Origin: an uncultured Flavonifractor sp.
GTDB taxonomy: Bacteria > Bacillota > Clostridia > Oscillospirales > Oscillospiraceae
DNA: 60,662 bases
Assembly: GCF_944385615.1 (NCBI RefSeq)
Contig: NZ_CALWXV010000008.1
Span: 1-60,662, forward strand
Reading direction: 5' to 3'
In this document: positions 33,074-41,449 of the stretch, in pieces
How the letters are laid out: every line of letters begins with the position of its first letter
Position numbering within the stretch: position 1 is the first letter of the stretch
Notes under the pieces: model-generated
The model's database searches: none
The model's input: only the letters and a program-made list of their open reading frames with translations
What the model was told of the DNA's origin: nothing
Position numbers and translations under genes: made by a program

Positions 33074-33816
33074 AGAGACACCCCCGTGCCGACGAAACCC
33101 ACCGCGCCCAGCACACACCATTTGACGGCGTAGGGGGTCCACAAATCTATTATGACCAGGCTGCCCAAAAAGGCATGGATCATCACACACACCACCAACA
33201 CCGTCAGACCCAGGATATAAAGGGCACTCCAGCGGCGGTCTGAGATCCGTGCGCGTACCAGGCCGAGCACACCGCAAGCTGCCCCCACAATACCAGCCAG
33301 AGACAGTGTCCAGTGGGCGGTCATGCCATACCACTCTGGAGGCCAATGGGTCCAAGCACCGGAAATCAGGCAGCCTAACATCCAGCCCACAGCGGCTAAA
33401 ACTGCAAGCAGGCCCAGAAGGGAAAAGCGAAGGGCTTTCGGAACGGGCGTTTTGCGGGTTCCAGGGTGGGGGTGGAACTGTATCAGACAGGCGCCCATAC
33501 CCAGAAGGAGCAGGAGCGCCATAGGGACCGTTGACGCCTGGAAAAACGTTGTCCGCAAAAGCATCACTGTGGGCAAGAGCAGGCAGCACACCATCCCGCA
33601 AAAAAGAATCAGCCATCTATAATAGGGTTTTCGCTCGGTCAGCAATCTGGCCGCCTGGTAGGGGCTCCCAAGGTCCTGCACAAGGGCGGCATCCTGATCC
33701 GTCGGCCGCTGGCCCAGCAGTTCCTCATAATCCGCCAAAACGCCATCCGCTTCCGCTTTTGGTAGTCTCCAGCGCACCTGCCAGGCAAATTGACGCATAT
33801 ATGTGTGTTTGTCCAT
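33067..33816 (-). CDS. HAAS-domain-like membrane protein
   Basis: The 249-residue protein has an N-terminal soluble part (MRQFAWQVRWRLPKAEADGVLADYEELL, about residues 6-34 in two parts) like the HAAS helical domain found with PadR regulators, then about six hydrophobic segments. Start ATG 33816 is set by AGGTGG upstream and the family N terminus; the longer open frame from 33918 is unlikely. It is co-transcribed with padR. Function is probably envelope-stress related, as inferred for other PadR-HAAS pairs. Confidence 0.75.
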   Translation of the reverse strand: MDKHTYMRQFAWQVRWRLPKAEADGVLADYEELLGQRPTDQDAALVQDLGSPYQAARLLTERKPYYRWLILFCGMVCCLLLPTVMLLRTTFFQASTVPMALLLLLGMGACLIQFHPHPGTRKTPVPKALRFSLLGLLAVLAAVGWMLGCLISGAWTHWPPEWYGMTAHWTLSLAGIVGAACGVLGLVRARISDRRWSALYILGLTVLVVCVMIHAFLGSLVIIDLWTPYAVKWCVLGAVGFVGTGVSLC

Positions 33817-33833
33817 GATGATCTTCCACCTCT

Positions 33834-33869
33834 CTACTATAAAAATAACTATTGATAATAATATAGTAG
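33834..33869 (-). promoter_or_regulatory. Dyad CTACTAT-N22-ATAGTAG, candidate PadR operator
   Basis: A perfect 7-bp inverted repeat (33834-33840 and 33863-33869) flanks an AT-rich core 18 to 53 bases upstream of the membrane-protein start, where the promoter must lie. Confidence 0.6.
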
Positions 33870-33917
33870 TTACGACTGTATGATAGCACGGAAGATCAAA
33901 GTTGTCAATGAAGATCA

Positions 33918-33954
33918 AAAGGCTGGCCGCCCTCTATTGGGGCAGCCAGCCTTT
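33918..33954. terminator. Terminator after proC
   Basis: AAAGGCTGG pairs with CCAGCCTTT with GC pairs inside, in the gap between proC and the PadR operon. Confidence 0.7.
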
Positions 33955-33968
33955 GACAGATTTCAATT

Positions 33969-34787
33969 TTAGACCTTTCCCAGTTCCACAGTCCGGCGAT
34001 AGGCGGCCTCCACCGCCTCAATGACGGCGGAGCGGAAGGCCCGGGCCTCCAGCGCGGCCACACCGGCGATGGTGGAGCCGCCGGGGGAGCACACCTCGTC
34101 CTTCAGCTGGCCGGGGTGCTTGCCGCTCTCCAGCACCAGAGCCGCCGAGCCAAGCACCATTTGGGCGGCGTACACCATAGCCTGCTGCCGGGGCAGGCCC
34201 ACCTTCACCCCGCCGTCGGCCAGAGCCTCAATGAATGGGTAGACAAAGGCAGGGCCGCAGCCCGCTACGGCGGAAAAGGCGTCGATCTGGGCCTCGGTCA
34301 GCCGCTCCACCCGGCCTGCCTTGGCCAGGATAGCCTCTACCGCCTGATAGTGCGCCTCCTGGACCTCCGGCCCGCCGGTGAGGGCCAGCATCCCCATGCC
34401 GATGGAGGCGGGGGTGTTGGGCATGATGCGCAGGATGGTGGGGGAGAAGGGCAGCTCACTGAGCCAGCCCCGGAGGGTGGCAATCTGGATACCGGCGGCG
34501 ATGGTCACCAGCACCGTGTCCGGTTTGCTGGCCAGGGCGGGGACCAGATCCTTTACCACCCCTTCCATCACCTGGGGCTTGACGCACAGAAAAACGTACT
34601 CCGCCTGACTCAGGGCGTCCCGGTTATCCACCGCTACCGTACAGCCCAGTTCCTGGGCCAGAGTTTCCGCCTTGGTGTGGGAGTGGTCGGTGATGACCAC
34701 CTGCTCCGGCCCGATGGCCTGACAGGCCGCCTGAATGAGGGCGCCGCCCATATTGCCGGCGCCGATAAATGCCGCTTTTTTCAACAT
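33969..34787 (-). CDS. proC: Pyrroline-5-carboxylate reductase
   Basis: The 272-residue region begins MLKKAAFIGAGNMGGALIQAA with the NAD(P)-binding GxGxMG loop and has VFLCVKPQVM, RIMPNTPASIGMGM, SAVAGCGPAFVYPFIEALADG and the C-terminal SPGGSTIAGVAALE signature. It reduces pyrroline-5-carboxylate to proline. A GGAAAG ribosome site precedes ATG 34787, but the frame is open upstream into a GIY-YIG domain with no stop codon between them, so a fused protein is also possible. Confidence 0.92.
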   Translation of the reverse strand: MLKKAAFIGAGNMGGALIQAACQAIGPEQVVITDHSHTKAETLAQELGCTVAVDNRDALSQAEYVFLCVKPQVMEGVVKDLVPALASKPDTVLVTIAAGIQIATLRGWLSELPFSPTILRIMPNTPASIGMGMLALTGGPEVQEAHYQAVEAILAKAGRVERLTEAQIDAFSAVAGCGPAFVYPFIEALADGGVKVGLPRQQAMVYAAQMVLGSAALVLESGKHPGQLKDEVCSPGGSTIAGVAALEARAFRSAVIEAVEAAYRRTVELGKV

Positions 34788-35048
34788 TGATCCCAGCTTT
34801 CCTTGAAAATATGAGATGAGAGCCAGCTTGTCCCGCCTGCGCAGCCGTTTGATGGCGTATTCCCGCCGGAGAGCCGCCCCCTTATCGGGGCAGGACTCCC
34901 GGTAGACCACCTCCACCGGCAGACGGGAGCGGGTGTATTTGGCCCCCTTGCCCCTGTTGTGGACCGCCGCCCGCCGGTCTACGTCGGCGGCGGTGCCGGT
35001 ATATAAGGTATCGTCGGCGCACCGGAGGATGTAGACCCAGTATGCCAT
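34788..35048 (-). CDS. GIY-YIG endonuclease-domain protein, in frame with proC
   Basis: From ATG 35048 the frame encodes an 87-residue GIY-YIG domain: YWVYILRCADDTLYTGTA (GIY variant VYI and LYTG), the catalytic RR of DVDRRAAVHNRG and RRREYAIKRL near the end, matching the small YhbQ/UPF0213 type. Those proteins normally end around 85-95 residues; here no stop occurs and the frame runs through SYFQGKLGS into the proC start, giving a possible 359-residue GIY-YIG-ProC chain. It starts five bases after the dus stop. Confidence 0.75.
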
Positions 35049-35053
35049 TGCCG

Positions 35054-36010
35054 TTACCAGTCCGGTTGGAGGACGGGGGAGAGGGCCAGTTCCCGGAACA
35101 CCGCCTGTACCGCGCTTTCGTAGTCCAGGGGGTCCCGGGCCTTTTTGATGGCCTTGGACAGCTTGTCCCCGTCCACAAACAGGCGGATCAGGTAGAACCA
35201 CACCTCTTTCATCCGCAGCATGGCGTTGCGGCGGCTGCCGAAGGCGGTGGCGTAGGATTCATAGACCTGGTCCACAAAGCCCGCCAGGGCCTCTTTATCG
35301 GCAGGGGGACCGCCCTTGAGCCGCCGGGCCAGCGCCGGGTCCCCCGCCAGCCCTCGGCCCAGCATGAGCCGCTCCGTGCCGGGGAACCGGGCCTGAAGTG
35401 CGGCCACGCCGTCGGGGGTATACAGGTCCCCGTTGTAGCACACCGGGAAGGGAGAGCCCTCCAACGCCGCCCCAAAGCAGTCCAGCCGGGGGGTGTTTTT
35501 GTACAGGTCCTTCTGGACCCGGGGGTGGGCGATGAGCTCCTCCACAGGGTATTTGCGGTAGATGGCCAGCAGGGCGGGAAACTCCGCCGGGTCTTTCAGG
35601 CCAATGCGGGTCTTGATGGAGATGGCGCAGGGGGCCTTTGTGAAAATCTCATCCAGAAACCGGTCCAGCTCCTCTGGAAAGGCCAGAAAGCCGGAGCCCT
35701 TGCCCTTGGCCACCACTGTTCCCGAGGGACAGCCCAGGTTCAGATTGACCTCCCGGTAGCCCATGGCGGCCAGTTCCCCCGCCGCCCACAGAAAATCCTC
35801 CGCCTTGCGGGTGAGCAGCTGGGGGATGGTGGGCAGCCCCTCATTCTGCTCCGGCAGGACCTCCCGCAGCTCCCGCTTGGTGAAGCGGTGGTCCTGGGTG
35901 GGGGTGAGGAAGGGGGTAAAATACCGGTCCACCCCGCCAAACCAGCGGGCCAGAGCCTGCCGGTAGTAGACTGTAGTCAGCCCCTCCATGGGGGCAAGCG
36001 CAACGATCAA
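35054..36010 (-). CDS. dus: tRNA-dihydrouridine synthase
   Basis: The 318-residue TIM-barrel flavoprotein has ALAPMEGLTTVYYRQAL at the N terminus, EVNLNLGCPSGTVVAKGKGSGF (with the catalytic cysteine) near residues 90-112, IKTRIGLKD, VCYNGDLYTPDG and LMLGRGLAGDP. It reduces uridines in tRNA D-loops with FMN. Start TTG 36010 has AAGGAG eight bases before it and gives the usual N terminus; the longer frame upstream is non-conserved. Followed closely by the GIY-YIG/proC gene. Confidence 0.9.
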   Translation of the reverse strand: MIVALAPMEGLTTVYYRQALARWFGGVDRYFTPFLTPTQDHRFTKRELREVLPEQNEGLPTIPQLLTRKAEDFLWAAGELAAMGYREVNLNLGCPSGTVVAKGKGSGFLAFPEELDRFLDEIFTKAPCAISIKTRIGLKDPAEFPALLAIYRKYPVEELIAHPRVQKDLYKNTPRLDCFGAALEGSPFPVCYNGDLYTPDGVAALQARFPGTERLMLGRGLAGDPALARRLKGGPPADKEALAGFVDQVYESYATAFGSRRNAMLRMKEVWFYLIRLFVDGDKLSKAIKKARDPLDYESAVQAVFRELALSPVLQPDW

Positions 36011-36101
36011 ACAACTCGCTCCTTCTTGATGGTCGGTTCTCCTGAAAATTGTAACAGGGCGGGCTTTTATCGTCAAGCGGCCCACAGAGCAAAAAAGAGG
36101 G

Positions 36102-36130
36102 TTGACAGGGCGGTAGTTCTGTGCTATTTT
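36102..36130 (+). promoter_or_regulatory. Promoter of the DUF3793-flavodoxin operon
   Basis: TTGACA (36102-36107), a 17-base spacer and TATTTT (36125-36130). The start point would be near 36137, directly at the first dyad. Confidence 0.75.
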
Positions 36131-36139
36131 AATGACATA

Positions 36140-36189
36140 GTTAGCGATTGCTAACCAAAAATAATCGACAGTAGTTAGCTTATACTAAC
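36140..36189 (+). promoter_or_regulatory. Two GTTAGC-N4-GCTAAC dyads, DtxR/IdeR-like metal boxes
   Basis: GTTAGC-GATT-GCTAAC (36140-36155, perfect) and GTTAGC-TTAT-ACTAAC (36174-36189, one mismatch) lie 34 bp apart over and just after the promoter start. The GTTAG/CTAAC half-sites resemble DtxR/IdeR iron boxes. The downstream genes encode a DUF3793 protein and a flavodoxin, the usual replacement for ferredoxin under iron limitation. Confidence 0.7.
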
Positions 36190-36208
36190 ATAGAGAGGAG
36201 CCGCCGCC

Positions 36209-36772
36209 ATGTCCCTGCAAGCCGCCCTGATCGAGCACTGCTCGCCCACGTTGGCGGGCCTGAAGCCCGCCAGCCTGTTCCGGTTCCAGCCGGAGGAAGG
36301 CGTGGACTTTACCGCCCAGTTTCTGGCCTGCCGGAAGGAACTGGAGGGGCGTGGCCTGGTGCTCACTCTGCTGAAGGGCTGCCGCAAGACGGGTGCCTAT
36401 CTGGTCTATCTGTATCGGGCGGACGCCCTGGAGCAATTGCTGAACAGGGCCGACCACCGGACTTTTCTCCGGGAAATGGGCTACCGGCCCTGGAAGGCGG
36501 GGCGGGACTGTCTGCGGCAGCTGGCGGCCCGGCTGTGTCTGGAAGGGGAGTTTCCCCATGAGATTGGGGTCTTTCTGGGCTATCCTCTGGAGGATGTGAA
36601 GGGCTTTATCCGCCACAAGGGAAAACACTTTACCCTCTGCGGCTGCTGGAAGTGTTATGGTGATCCGACGGAGGCGGCCCGGCAGTTCCAGCGATTCAAG
36701 GATTGTACCCAAGATTACCGCCGCTGGTTTGCCGGTGGGGCTACCCTGCGGCAGCTGACCGTGGCGGCATAA
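36209..36772 (+). CDS. DUF3793-family protein
   Basis: The 187-residue protein begins LQAALIEHCSPTLAGLKPASLFRF and has the DUF3793 core LEGRGLVLTLLKGCRKTGAYLVYLYR and FPHEIGVFLGYPLEDVKGFI, ending FTLCGCWKCYGD. The family is uncharacterised; it commonly sits next to a flavodoxin in an iron-controlled unit, as here. Conserved cysteines near the C terminus (CGCWKC) could bind iron or heme. Confidence 0.82.
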   Translation: MSLQAALIEHCSPTLAGLKPASLFRFQPEEGVDFTAQFLACRKELEGRGLVLTLLKGCRKTGAYLVYLYRADALEQLLNRADHRTFLREMGYRPWKAGRDCLRQLAARLCLEGEFPHEIGVFLGYPLEDVKGFIRHKGKHFTLCGCWKCYGDPTEAARQFQRFKDCTQDYRRWFAGGATLRQLTVAA

Positions 36773-36803
36773 TGATAAACTATCATAGAAAGGAAGGTTG
36801 TAT

Positions 36804-37229
36804 ATGAGCAAGATCGCGGTGGTGTATTGGAGCGGAACCGGCAATACCGAGGCCATGGCCAGATTGGTAGAGGAGGGCATCATCTCTGCCGGTGGTGAGG
36901 CCGATCTGCTGACACCCGCCCTTTTTACCCCTGACATGGTGGGAAACTATGACGCCATTGCCTTCGGTTGCCCCTCCATGGGCGCGGAGCAGCTGGAAGA
37001 GGAGGAATTTGAGCCTATGTTCTCTGCCGTCAAGGGCAGCCTGAGTGGTAAGACCATCGGTCTGTTCGGCTCCTATGGCTGGGGAGACGGGGAGTGGATG
37101 CGCACCTGGGCGGAGGAGTGCGAGAACGCCGGGTGCCAAATGGCGACGGAGCCGGTGATTGCCTGCGGCGCCCCGGAGGGAGAGGCCGCCGACGCCTGCC
37201 GGGCGTTGGGCAAGGCTCTGGTGGGCTAA
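36804..37229 (+). CDS. Flavodoxin
   Basis: The 141-residue protein has the flavodoxin FMN phosphate loop VVYWSGTGNTEAMARLVEEG at the N terminus and the later GSYGWGDGEWMRTW and AIAFGCPSMGAEQLEEEEFEP loops. It carries electrons in place of ferredoxin. Start ATG 36804 follows AAAGGAAGG. It is in one operon with the DUF3793 gene and under the two GTTAGC-type boxes, so it is probably induced by low iron. Confidence 0.92.
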   Translation: MSKIAVVYWSGTGNTEAMARLVEEGIISAGGEADLLTPALFTPDMVGNYDAIAFGCPSMGAEQLEEEEFEPMFSAVKGSLSGKTIGLFGSYGWGDGEWMRTWAEECENAGCQMATEPVIACGAPEGEAADACRALGKALVG

Positions 37230-37246
37230 ATCAGAGAAAACAATAC

Positions 37247-37273
37247 GGGCGTGCTGCGGTTTGCAGCACGCCC
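37247..37273. terminator. Convergent terminator
   Basis: GGGCGTGCTGC pairs perfectly with GCAGCACGCCC around a five-base loop, between the flavodoxin gene and the converging asparaginase gene. Confidence 0.85.
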
Positions 37274-37284
37274 AAAATCAGCTT

Positions 37285-38280
37285 TTATGCCATCTCACCA
37301 GCTAAAGAGCGCTCCATATAGTCCCGGATGATCTCCGGGTCGTCGGTCTGGCCCAGTACCCACATTAGTTTGGTGACCGCCGCCTCGGTGGTCATGTCCC
37401 GGCCCTGAATGACCCCCTGAGCCAGCACCTTCTGGCCCACCTCGTAGACGGAAAAGTCGCTGGGCTCGTACAGACACTGACTGCACACCACCACCGTCAT
37501 CCCAGCCTGGGCCGCCGTCTGCAATTTGGCGATCAGGTCCCGGCGGACAAAGTGGAGCCCGCCCGCCCCAAAGGCCTCGATGACAATGCCACGGTAGTGC
37601 ATCTGTAGGAGCATATCAAAAATTTCCGGGTCCAGCCCGGGGGTGAGCTTGATGAGAAAGACCTTATCGCACAGCTTATCCCGCAAAGAACAGGCCCCCG
37701 AGGGGGTGGGAATAGCCTCCCGGCAGATTTGCAGGCCCTTGCCATCCACCGCCGCGGCCAGAGGCCAGTTGACGCTTTCAAAGGCGTCAAAGTCGGTGGT
37801 ACGGGTCTTGACCGCCCGGCAGCCCAGAATCACCTTCCGGTCAAAGGCCAGAAACACGCCCGCTACCCCGGAGGCCGCCATAGCCAGGGCGGTGCGCAGG
37901 TTCTCCATGCCGTCGCTGAGGGGGTGGGTCATGGGGAGTTGAGCCCCCGTCAACACCACTGGGATAGACATACCCCGCAACATAAAGGACAGCACCGAGG
38001 CGGTGTAGGCCATGGTGTCGGTGCCGTGGGTGATGACAATGCCGTCGTAGGCGTTTCGCTGGGCGAAAACATGGCGGGCAATGGTCTGCCACTCCTCCGG
38101 CTGAATGTTGGAGGAGTCTAGGTGGAGAATGTCCTGGATGGTGATATCATAGGCGTCGGTGATCCCCCGTGGAAGCAGCTCGGCCAGATCCTCTCCGTCC
38201 AGACCGGGGGCCAGCCCCTCCGCCGTAGGCAGGGAGGCGATGGTGCCGCCGGTGGTGAGCAGCAGGATGCGGGTTTTCAC
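37285..38280 (-). CDS. ansA: L-asparaginase
   Basis: The 331-residue protein has the two catalytic threonine motifs of bacterial asparaginases, LTTGGTIAS near residue 8 and THGTDTMAYTAS near residue 83, plus the LTGAQLPMTHPLSDG and AFGAGGLHF blocks. It releases ammonia from asparagine to give aspartate. Lacking a signal peptide, it is the cytoplasmic type. Its GTG start touches the stop of the preceding flavoprotein gene, so the two are coupled. Confidence 0.92.
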   Translation of the reverse strand: MKTRILLLTTGGTIASLPTAEGLAPGLDGEDLAELLPRGITDAYDITIQDILHLDSSNIQPEEWQTIARHVFAQRNAYDGIVITHGTDTMAYTASVLSFMLRGMSIPVVLTGAQLPMTHPLSDGMENLRTALAMAASGVAGVFLAFDRKVILGCRAVKTRTTDFDAFESVNWPLAAAVDGKGLQICREAIPTPSGACSLRDKLCDKVFLIKLTPGLDPEIFDMLLQMHYRGIVIEAFGAGGLHFVRRDLIAKLQTAAQAGMTVVVCSQCLYEPSDFSVYEVGQKVLAQGVIQGRDMTTEAAVTKLMWVLGQTDDPEIIRDYMERSLAGEMA

Positions 38281-38886
38281 TTAAAACACCTCCGCCAGGG
38301 CGTCCGCCCGGCCCATGGCCTCAGCCAGAATAGCCTCCTTGTCCCGGCGAATATCGTCCAGCCCCTCGGCGGCCAGACACTGGAAGGAGGGGATACCGTA
38401 CATGGCGCACAGGGCTTCCAGCTGCCGGGCCCCCATCTCCATCCAGGCGGTCTCCGGACGGGAGAAATCCCCGCCCCGGGTGGTAATAAACAGCAGCTTC
38501 TTTGCCTTGCACAGCCCTATATTCTTACCCTGTTCGTCATAGCCAAAGGTGATGTCGGTAACCGTGATCCGTTCCAGATAGATTTTCAGGATAGCAGGGA
38601 AGGACAGCTCCCAGAATGGCGCGGCGATGACGATCTTATCGGCGGCGGCGAACTGTCGGGCGGGGGCAAACATGGGGTGGTCCAGCTGTCCCGCGTTCCA
38701 TAGGGCGTCCCGCTCTGCCAGCACCTCGGGATACTGGGGTACCAGCCGGTCTTTGCACAGATCCACTTCGGTGATCTGGCCGTTGGGGTGGGCCTTGTGC
38801 CAGCTGTCCAGAAACCGCTGGGCCAGCTTGAGCGAGCGGGACTTTTCTCCCCGCACACAGGCGTTGATAAACAAGAGATGTTCCAT
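38281..38886 (-). CDS. NAD(P)H-dependent flavodoxin-fold oxidoreductase (quinone/azo reductase type)
   Basis: The 201-residue protein has LLFINACVRGEKSRSLKLA (phosphate-binding loop), KIVIAAPFWELSFPAILKIYLERI and the GKKLLFITTRGGDF-like segment of FMN-dependent NADH:quinone/azo reductases. It probably reduces quinones or azo compounds by two electrons. Start ATG 38886 was preferred over GTG 38895 because of spacing from AGGAG. Upstream of and coupled to ansA; the functional link is not obvious. Confidence 0.82.
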   Translation of the reverse strand: MEHLLFINACVRGEKSRSLKLAQRFLDSWHKAHPNGQITEVDLCKDRLVPQYPEVLAERDALWNAGQLDHPMFAPARQFAAADKIVIAAPFWELSFPAILKIYLERITVTDITFGYDEQGKNIGLCKAKKLLFITTRGGDFSRPETAWMEMGARQLEALCAMYGIPSFQCLAAEGLDDIRRDKEAILAEAMGRADALAEVF

Positions 38887-39016
38887 ATCATTCACACTCC
38901 TAGTTTTTGTCTATGCTATCACAGATCAGGGCAGGGCGCAAGCGGCGATACCTCAGCCATGCTGCTCCTGCCCAAAACCGGCGGACAAAAAGAACTACAA
39001 AAAATGAAAAAGGGTG

Positions 39017-39045
39017 TTGACAATCTCTATTCGACGTGGTAATAT
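39017..39045 (+). promoter_or_regulatory. Promoter of tRNA-Leu
   Basis: TTGACA (39017-39022), a 17-base spacer and TAATAT (39040-39045) lie 35 bases before the tRNA. Confidence 0.8.
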
Positions 39046-39079
39046 AAACCTCGCGCTGAACGACAGCGCAACAACAGAT

Positions 39080-39167
39080 GCGCGAGTGGTGGAATTGGCA
39101 GACTCGCTAGATTCAGGTTCTAGTGTGCATTACGCACGTGCGGGTTCAAGTCCCGCCTCGCGCACCA
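39080..39167 (+). tRNA. tRNA-Leu (anticodon CAG), CCA encoded
   Basis: The acceptor stem is GCGCGAG/CTCGCGC, the anticodon stem is CTAGA/TCTAG with loop TTCAGGT (anticodon CAG), a long variable arm (TGTGC-ATTAC-GCACG region) marks a class II tRNA, and the T arm is CGGGTTCAAGTCCCG. CCA is encoded. Confidence 0.95.
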
Positions 39168-39168
39168 C

Positions 39169-39205
39169 CAAAAGAAGGACATCCGTATGGATGTCCTTCT
39201 TTTTT
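39169..39205 (+). terminator. Terminator of tRNA-Leu
   Basis: AGAAGGACATCC-GTAT-GGATGTCCTTCT followed by TTTTT; the same stem as after tRNA-Gly. Confidence 0.9.
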
Positions 39206-39223
39206 GCTGTCGGCCGAGCTTTC

Positions 39224-40598
39224 TTAAAGAGTAAGGACCGACTCACAGCAGCGGAAGTCTGTGTCAATGCTGTTTGCGATCAGCCGGACCTGGAACTGGC
39301 GGGGACTGCACAGACAGCCGCAGGACAGACTGAGATCCTCCGGCACCACAAACCGGATGCACTTGACCTGGATATCCCGGCAGTCGGGAAAATCGTGGGC
39401 GGGAATGGTCATGGTTTTCATACCCCGCTGGTGCTCCATGCCGTCCCGATCCAACTCGGTGAGAATGGCGGCCAGCGCGACCCGTTTGCCGGGACAAACG
39501 TTTTTAATCGTCGCGTCCATCTGGATGATCCGCCCTTGTCCCTCCAGAAAGACATCGCCCAGATCCACATGAATCGCATCGGAGCAGCCCTCCGCGATCA
39601 GGTCTGTGGGTGTGGGACAGGGCTCAGGATGGACTACGATATCGCATTTTACCAGCACGGAGGGGTCGGGGAAGGTGACCATGTTGCCCTCGGCGTCGGA
39701 GTAGGTGATGGACTGATTCACCAGCTTTTGCCCCTGGGTCTGGCCGATGTGGCGTACAAAAAAGTCCAATACCGCGCTTTCACTGCTGCTCACACCCAGC
39801 TGGGGAATCTTCCAGCGCAGAGTATGGGTGTCCAGTATGACGGCGGACCCCTTTGTGGGGGAGAGGAGATTGGTGATGATAAAGTCGGGGCTGACCATTT
39901 CGTCAATGACAATGTCGGTGGCGCCGGGGTTAGAGATATTTGCGGCCAGCTCCGCGAAGAGTGCCTCCAGGTCGGCGGCGTCCGGAGTTACAGCCACATG
40001 GGAGGCGTCCGGGTCGGTAGCCCAATTGTTGAGCGCATCCACATCCAGACCGTCCGAGCCGATCAGGCCAATGCAGTAGATGATGATGCCCTGTGCCCGG
40101 GCGGCGGCGGCCACCGGGGCCGGGGGAGCGCCGGTGGTGGTGTTTCCGTCGGTGAACATGACGATGACTTTGGCATTGACTGAGGCAGGATCAAACAGCT
40201 CCGTGGCTTTGGAGAAGGCGTCTGCGTGATTGGTGGTGCCTCCGGCGGACAGAGCATTCACCGCGGCTTTCAGGTCGTCCACTGAGGTGATGAGCTGAGT
40301 ATCCGCCGTGGCCAGGTTGGAAAAGCTGACTACAGCCATGCGGCTGCCCGAGCCGATCTGGCCGTCTTTTGTGCCGTCGGTGGATTCATCAATGACGTCG
40401 ATGAAGGTTTTGGCGCCCAGCTTCATATTGGATAGCGGGGTGCCGGTCATGCTGCCGGAGCGGTCCAGTACCAGCACAATATCGGTGGGGTGGGAGACGG
40501 ATATCGGGAGCGGCCGTCAACGCCAGCGTGACCCGCAGGGACCCATCGCAGGCGATCTGGTCGGTATTGATGACTTTATTGGAATTTGTAACACCCAT
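39224..40598 (-). pseudogene. Von Willebrand factor A domain protein, frameshifted near its start
   Basis: The first 33 residues (from ATG 40598: MGVTNSNKVINTDQIACDG, then LRVTLALTAAPDI) and the rest (starting VLVLDRSGSMTG) are in different frames; the shift lies near 40497-40505, where one extra C or two missing bases would restore a single chain of about 455 residues. The VWA metal-ion site is DRSGSM with later TNHADA and FTDGNTTTG. A C-terminal part has a CPGKRV and cysteine-rich region (CGCLCSP, CCES). The family occurs widely in Oscillospiraceae. It could be a true pseudogene, a frameshifted translation signal or a sequencing error. Confidence 0.75.
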
Positions 40599-40933
40599 AT
40601 GTGTTACCTCCTTCTGGGGATGGCCCCGTACTATCCTATACGCCGCGCCGCCGGACTGACACAGGCTGGGATCCTTGTCCCGGTGGAATGGGGACATGCT
40701 GAGGAATCGCCTGCCAAAAAGCAGGCAGATAGCAGGAAAAAGGATATAAAAAAGAAAAATGATCCCAATTGCGGTTTCCGGTACCAATTGATTGCTGGCT
40801 ATGGTATAATAAATAAATAAGGCATGGAGGAGCGAATACTGAATTCTGTTAGACTGCTCTATTTTACTCAAATCCTCTGGGAATTCAGTAAAATAGATCC
40901 GTGCCGCGGAAACTGAATTTATAGGAGGCGACC
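40599..40933 (+). promoter_or_regulatory. AT-rich control region with nested inverted repeats
   Basis: The 335-base gap holds an extended -10 TGGTATAAT (40802-40810) and two interleaved perfect dyads: ACTGAATTC (40838-40846) with GAATTCAGT (40881-40889), and CTATTTTACT (40859-40868) with AGTAAAATAG (40887-40896). They overlap, so only one can form at a time, as in a switchable leader. An AGGAGG site follows before 40934. Confidence 0.55.
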
Positions 40934-41449
40934 ATGACACTGATCGTAAGCGACAGGCATTTGGAGGTACCGGAAATCCAGCGTGCCGCAATAGAGTTCA
41001 TTGATCTGTCAAAGTTAAAAATAGCAAACTGCGTGGGCTGTTTTGGGTGCTGGACCAAAACGCCGGGGAAGTGCGTGATTCGGGACGACGCCGTTCAGGT
41101 CTATCCCCGCATCGCAGCCAGTGACAGACTGATGTATGTCAGCCGGGTCAGATACGGAAGCTATGACACCATCATGAAAACCATGCTGGAACGAGCCATC
41201 CCGGTTCAGCAGGCCTTTATCCGGCTTCACCACGGTGAGACACACCATTTCCAGCGGGATGTGGCGCCTAAGGAGGCGATTATTGTGGGTTACGGCGATC
41301 TGTCTGCCGAGGAGCAGGACATTTTCCGGCAGCTGATCGCACGCAATGCCAATAACATGAACTTTACACAATACCGGGTGGTGTTCGCCCAAGAGCAGGA
41401 CCTGGAGCAGACGGTAAGAAATGAGGTGCTGACATGGGAAAGATCCTGA
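40934..41449 (+). CDS. Flavodoxin-family protein with NCVGCFGCW motif
   Basis: The 171-residue protein begins MTLIVSDRHLE and has IANCVGCFGCWTKTPGKCVIRDDA, AASDRLMYVSRVRYGSYDTIMKTMLERAIP and HHGETHHFQRDV, a short flavodoxin-like family seen in Clostridia. The cysteine pattern CxxCxxCW-x5-C recalls the iron-sulfur-flavoprotein group. It overlaps the next gene by 16 bases, so the two are co-translated, probably as two parts of one redox system. Confidence 0.75.
   Translation: MTLIVSDRHLEVPEIQRAAIEFIDLSKLKIANCVGCFGCWTKTPGKCVIRDDAVQVYPRIAASDRLMYVSRVRYGSYDTIMKTMLERAIPVQQAFIRLHHGETHHFQRDVAPKEAIIVGYGDLSAEEQDIFRQLIARNANNMNFTQYRVVFAQEQDLEQTVRNEVLTWERS

Noticed and set aside
33067-33918. Longer start of the HAAS-like membrane protein at 33918
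   Set aside because: The extension crosses the promoter and the CTACTAT/ATAGTAG dyad. The ATG at 33816 fits the family start and has a ribosome site.
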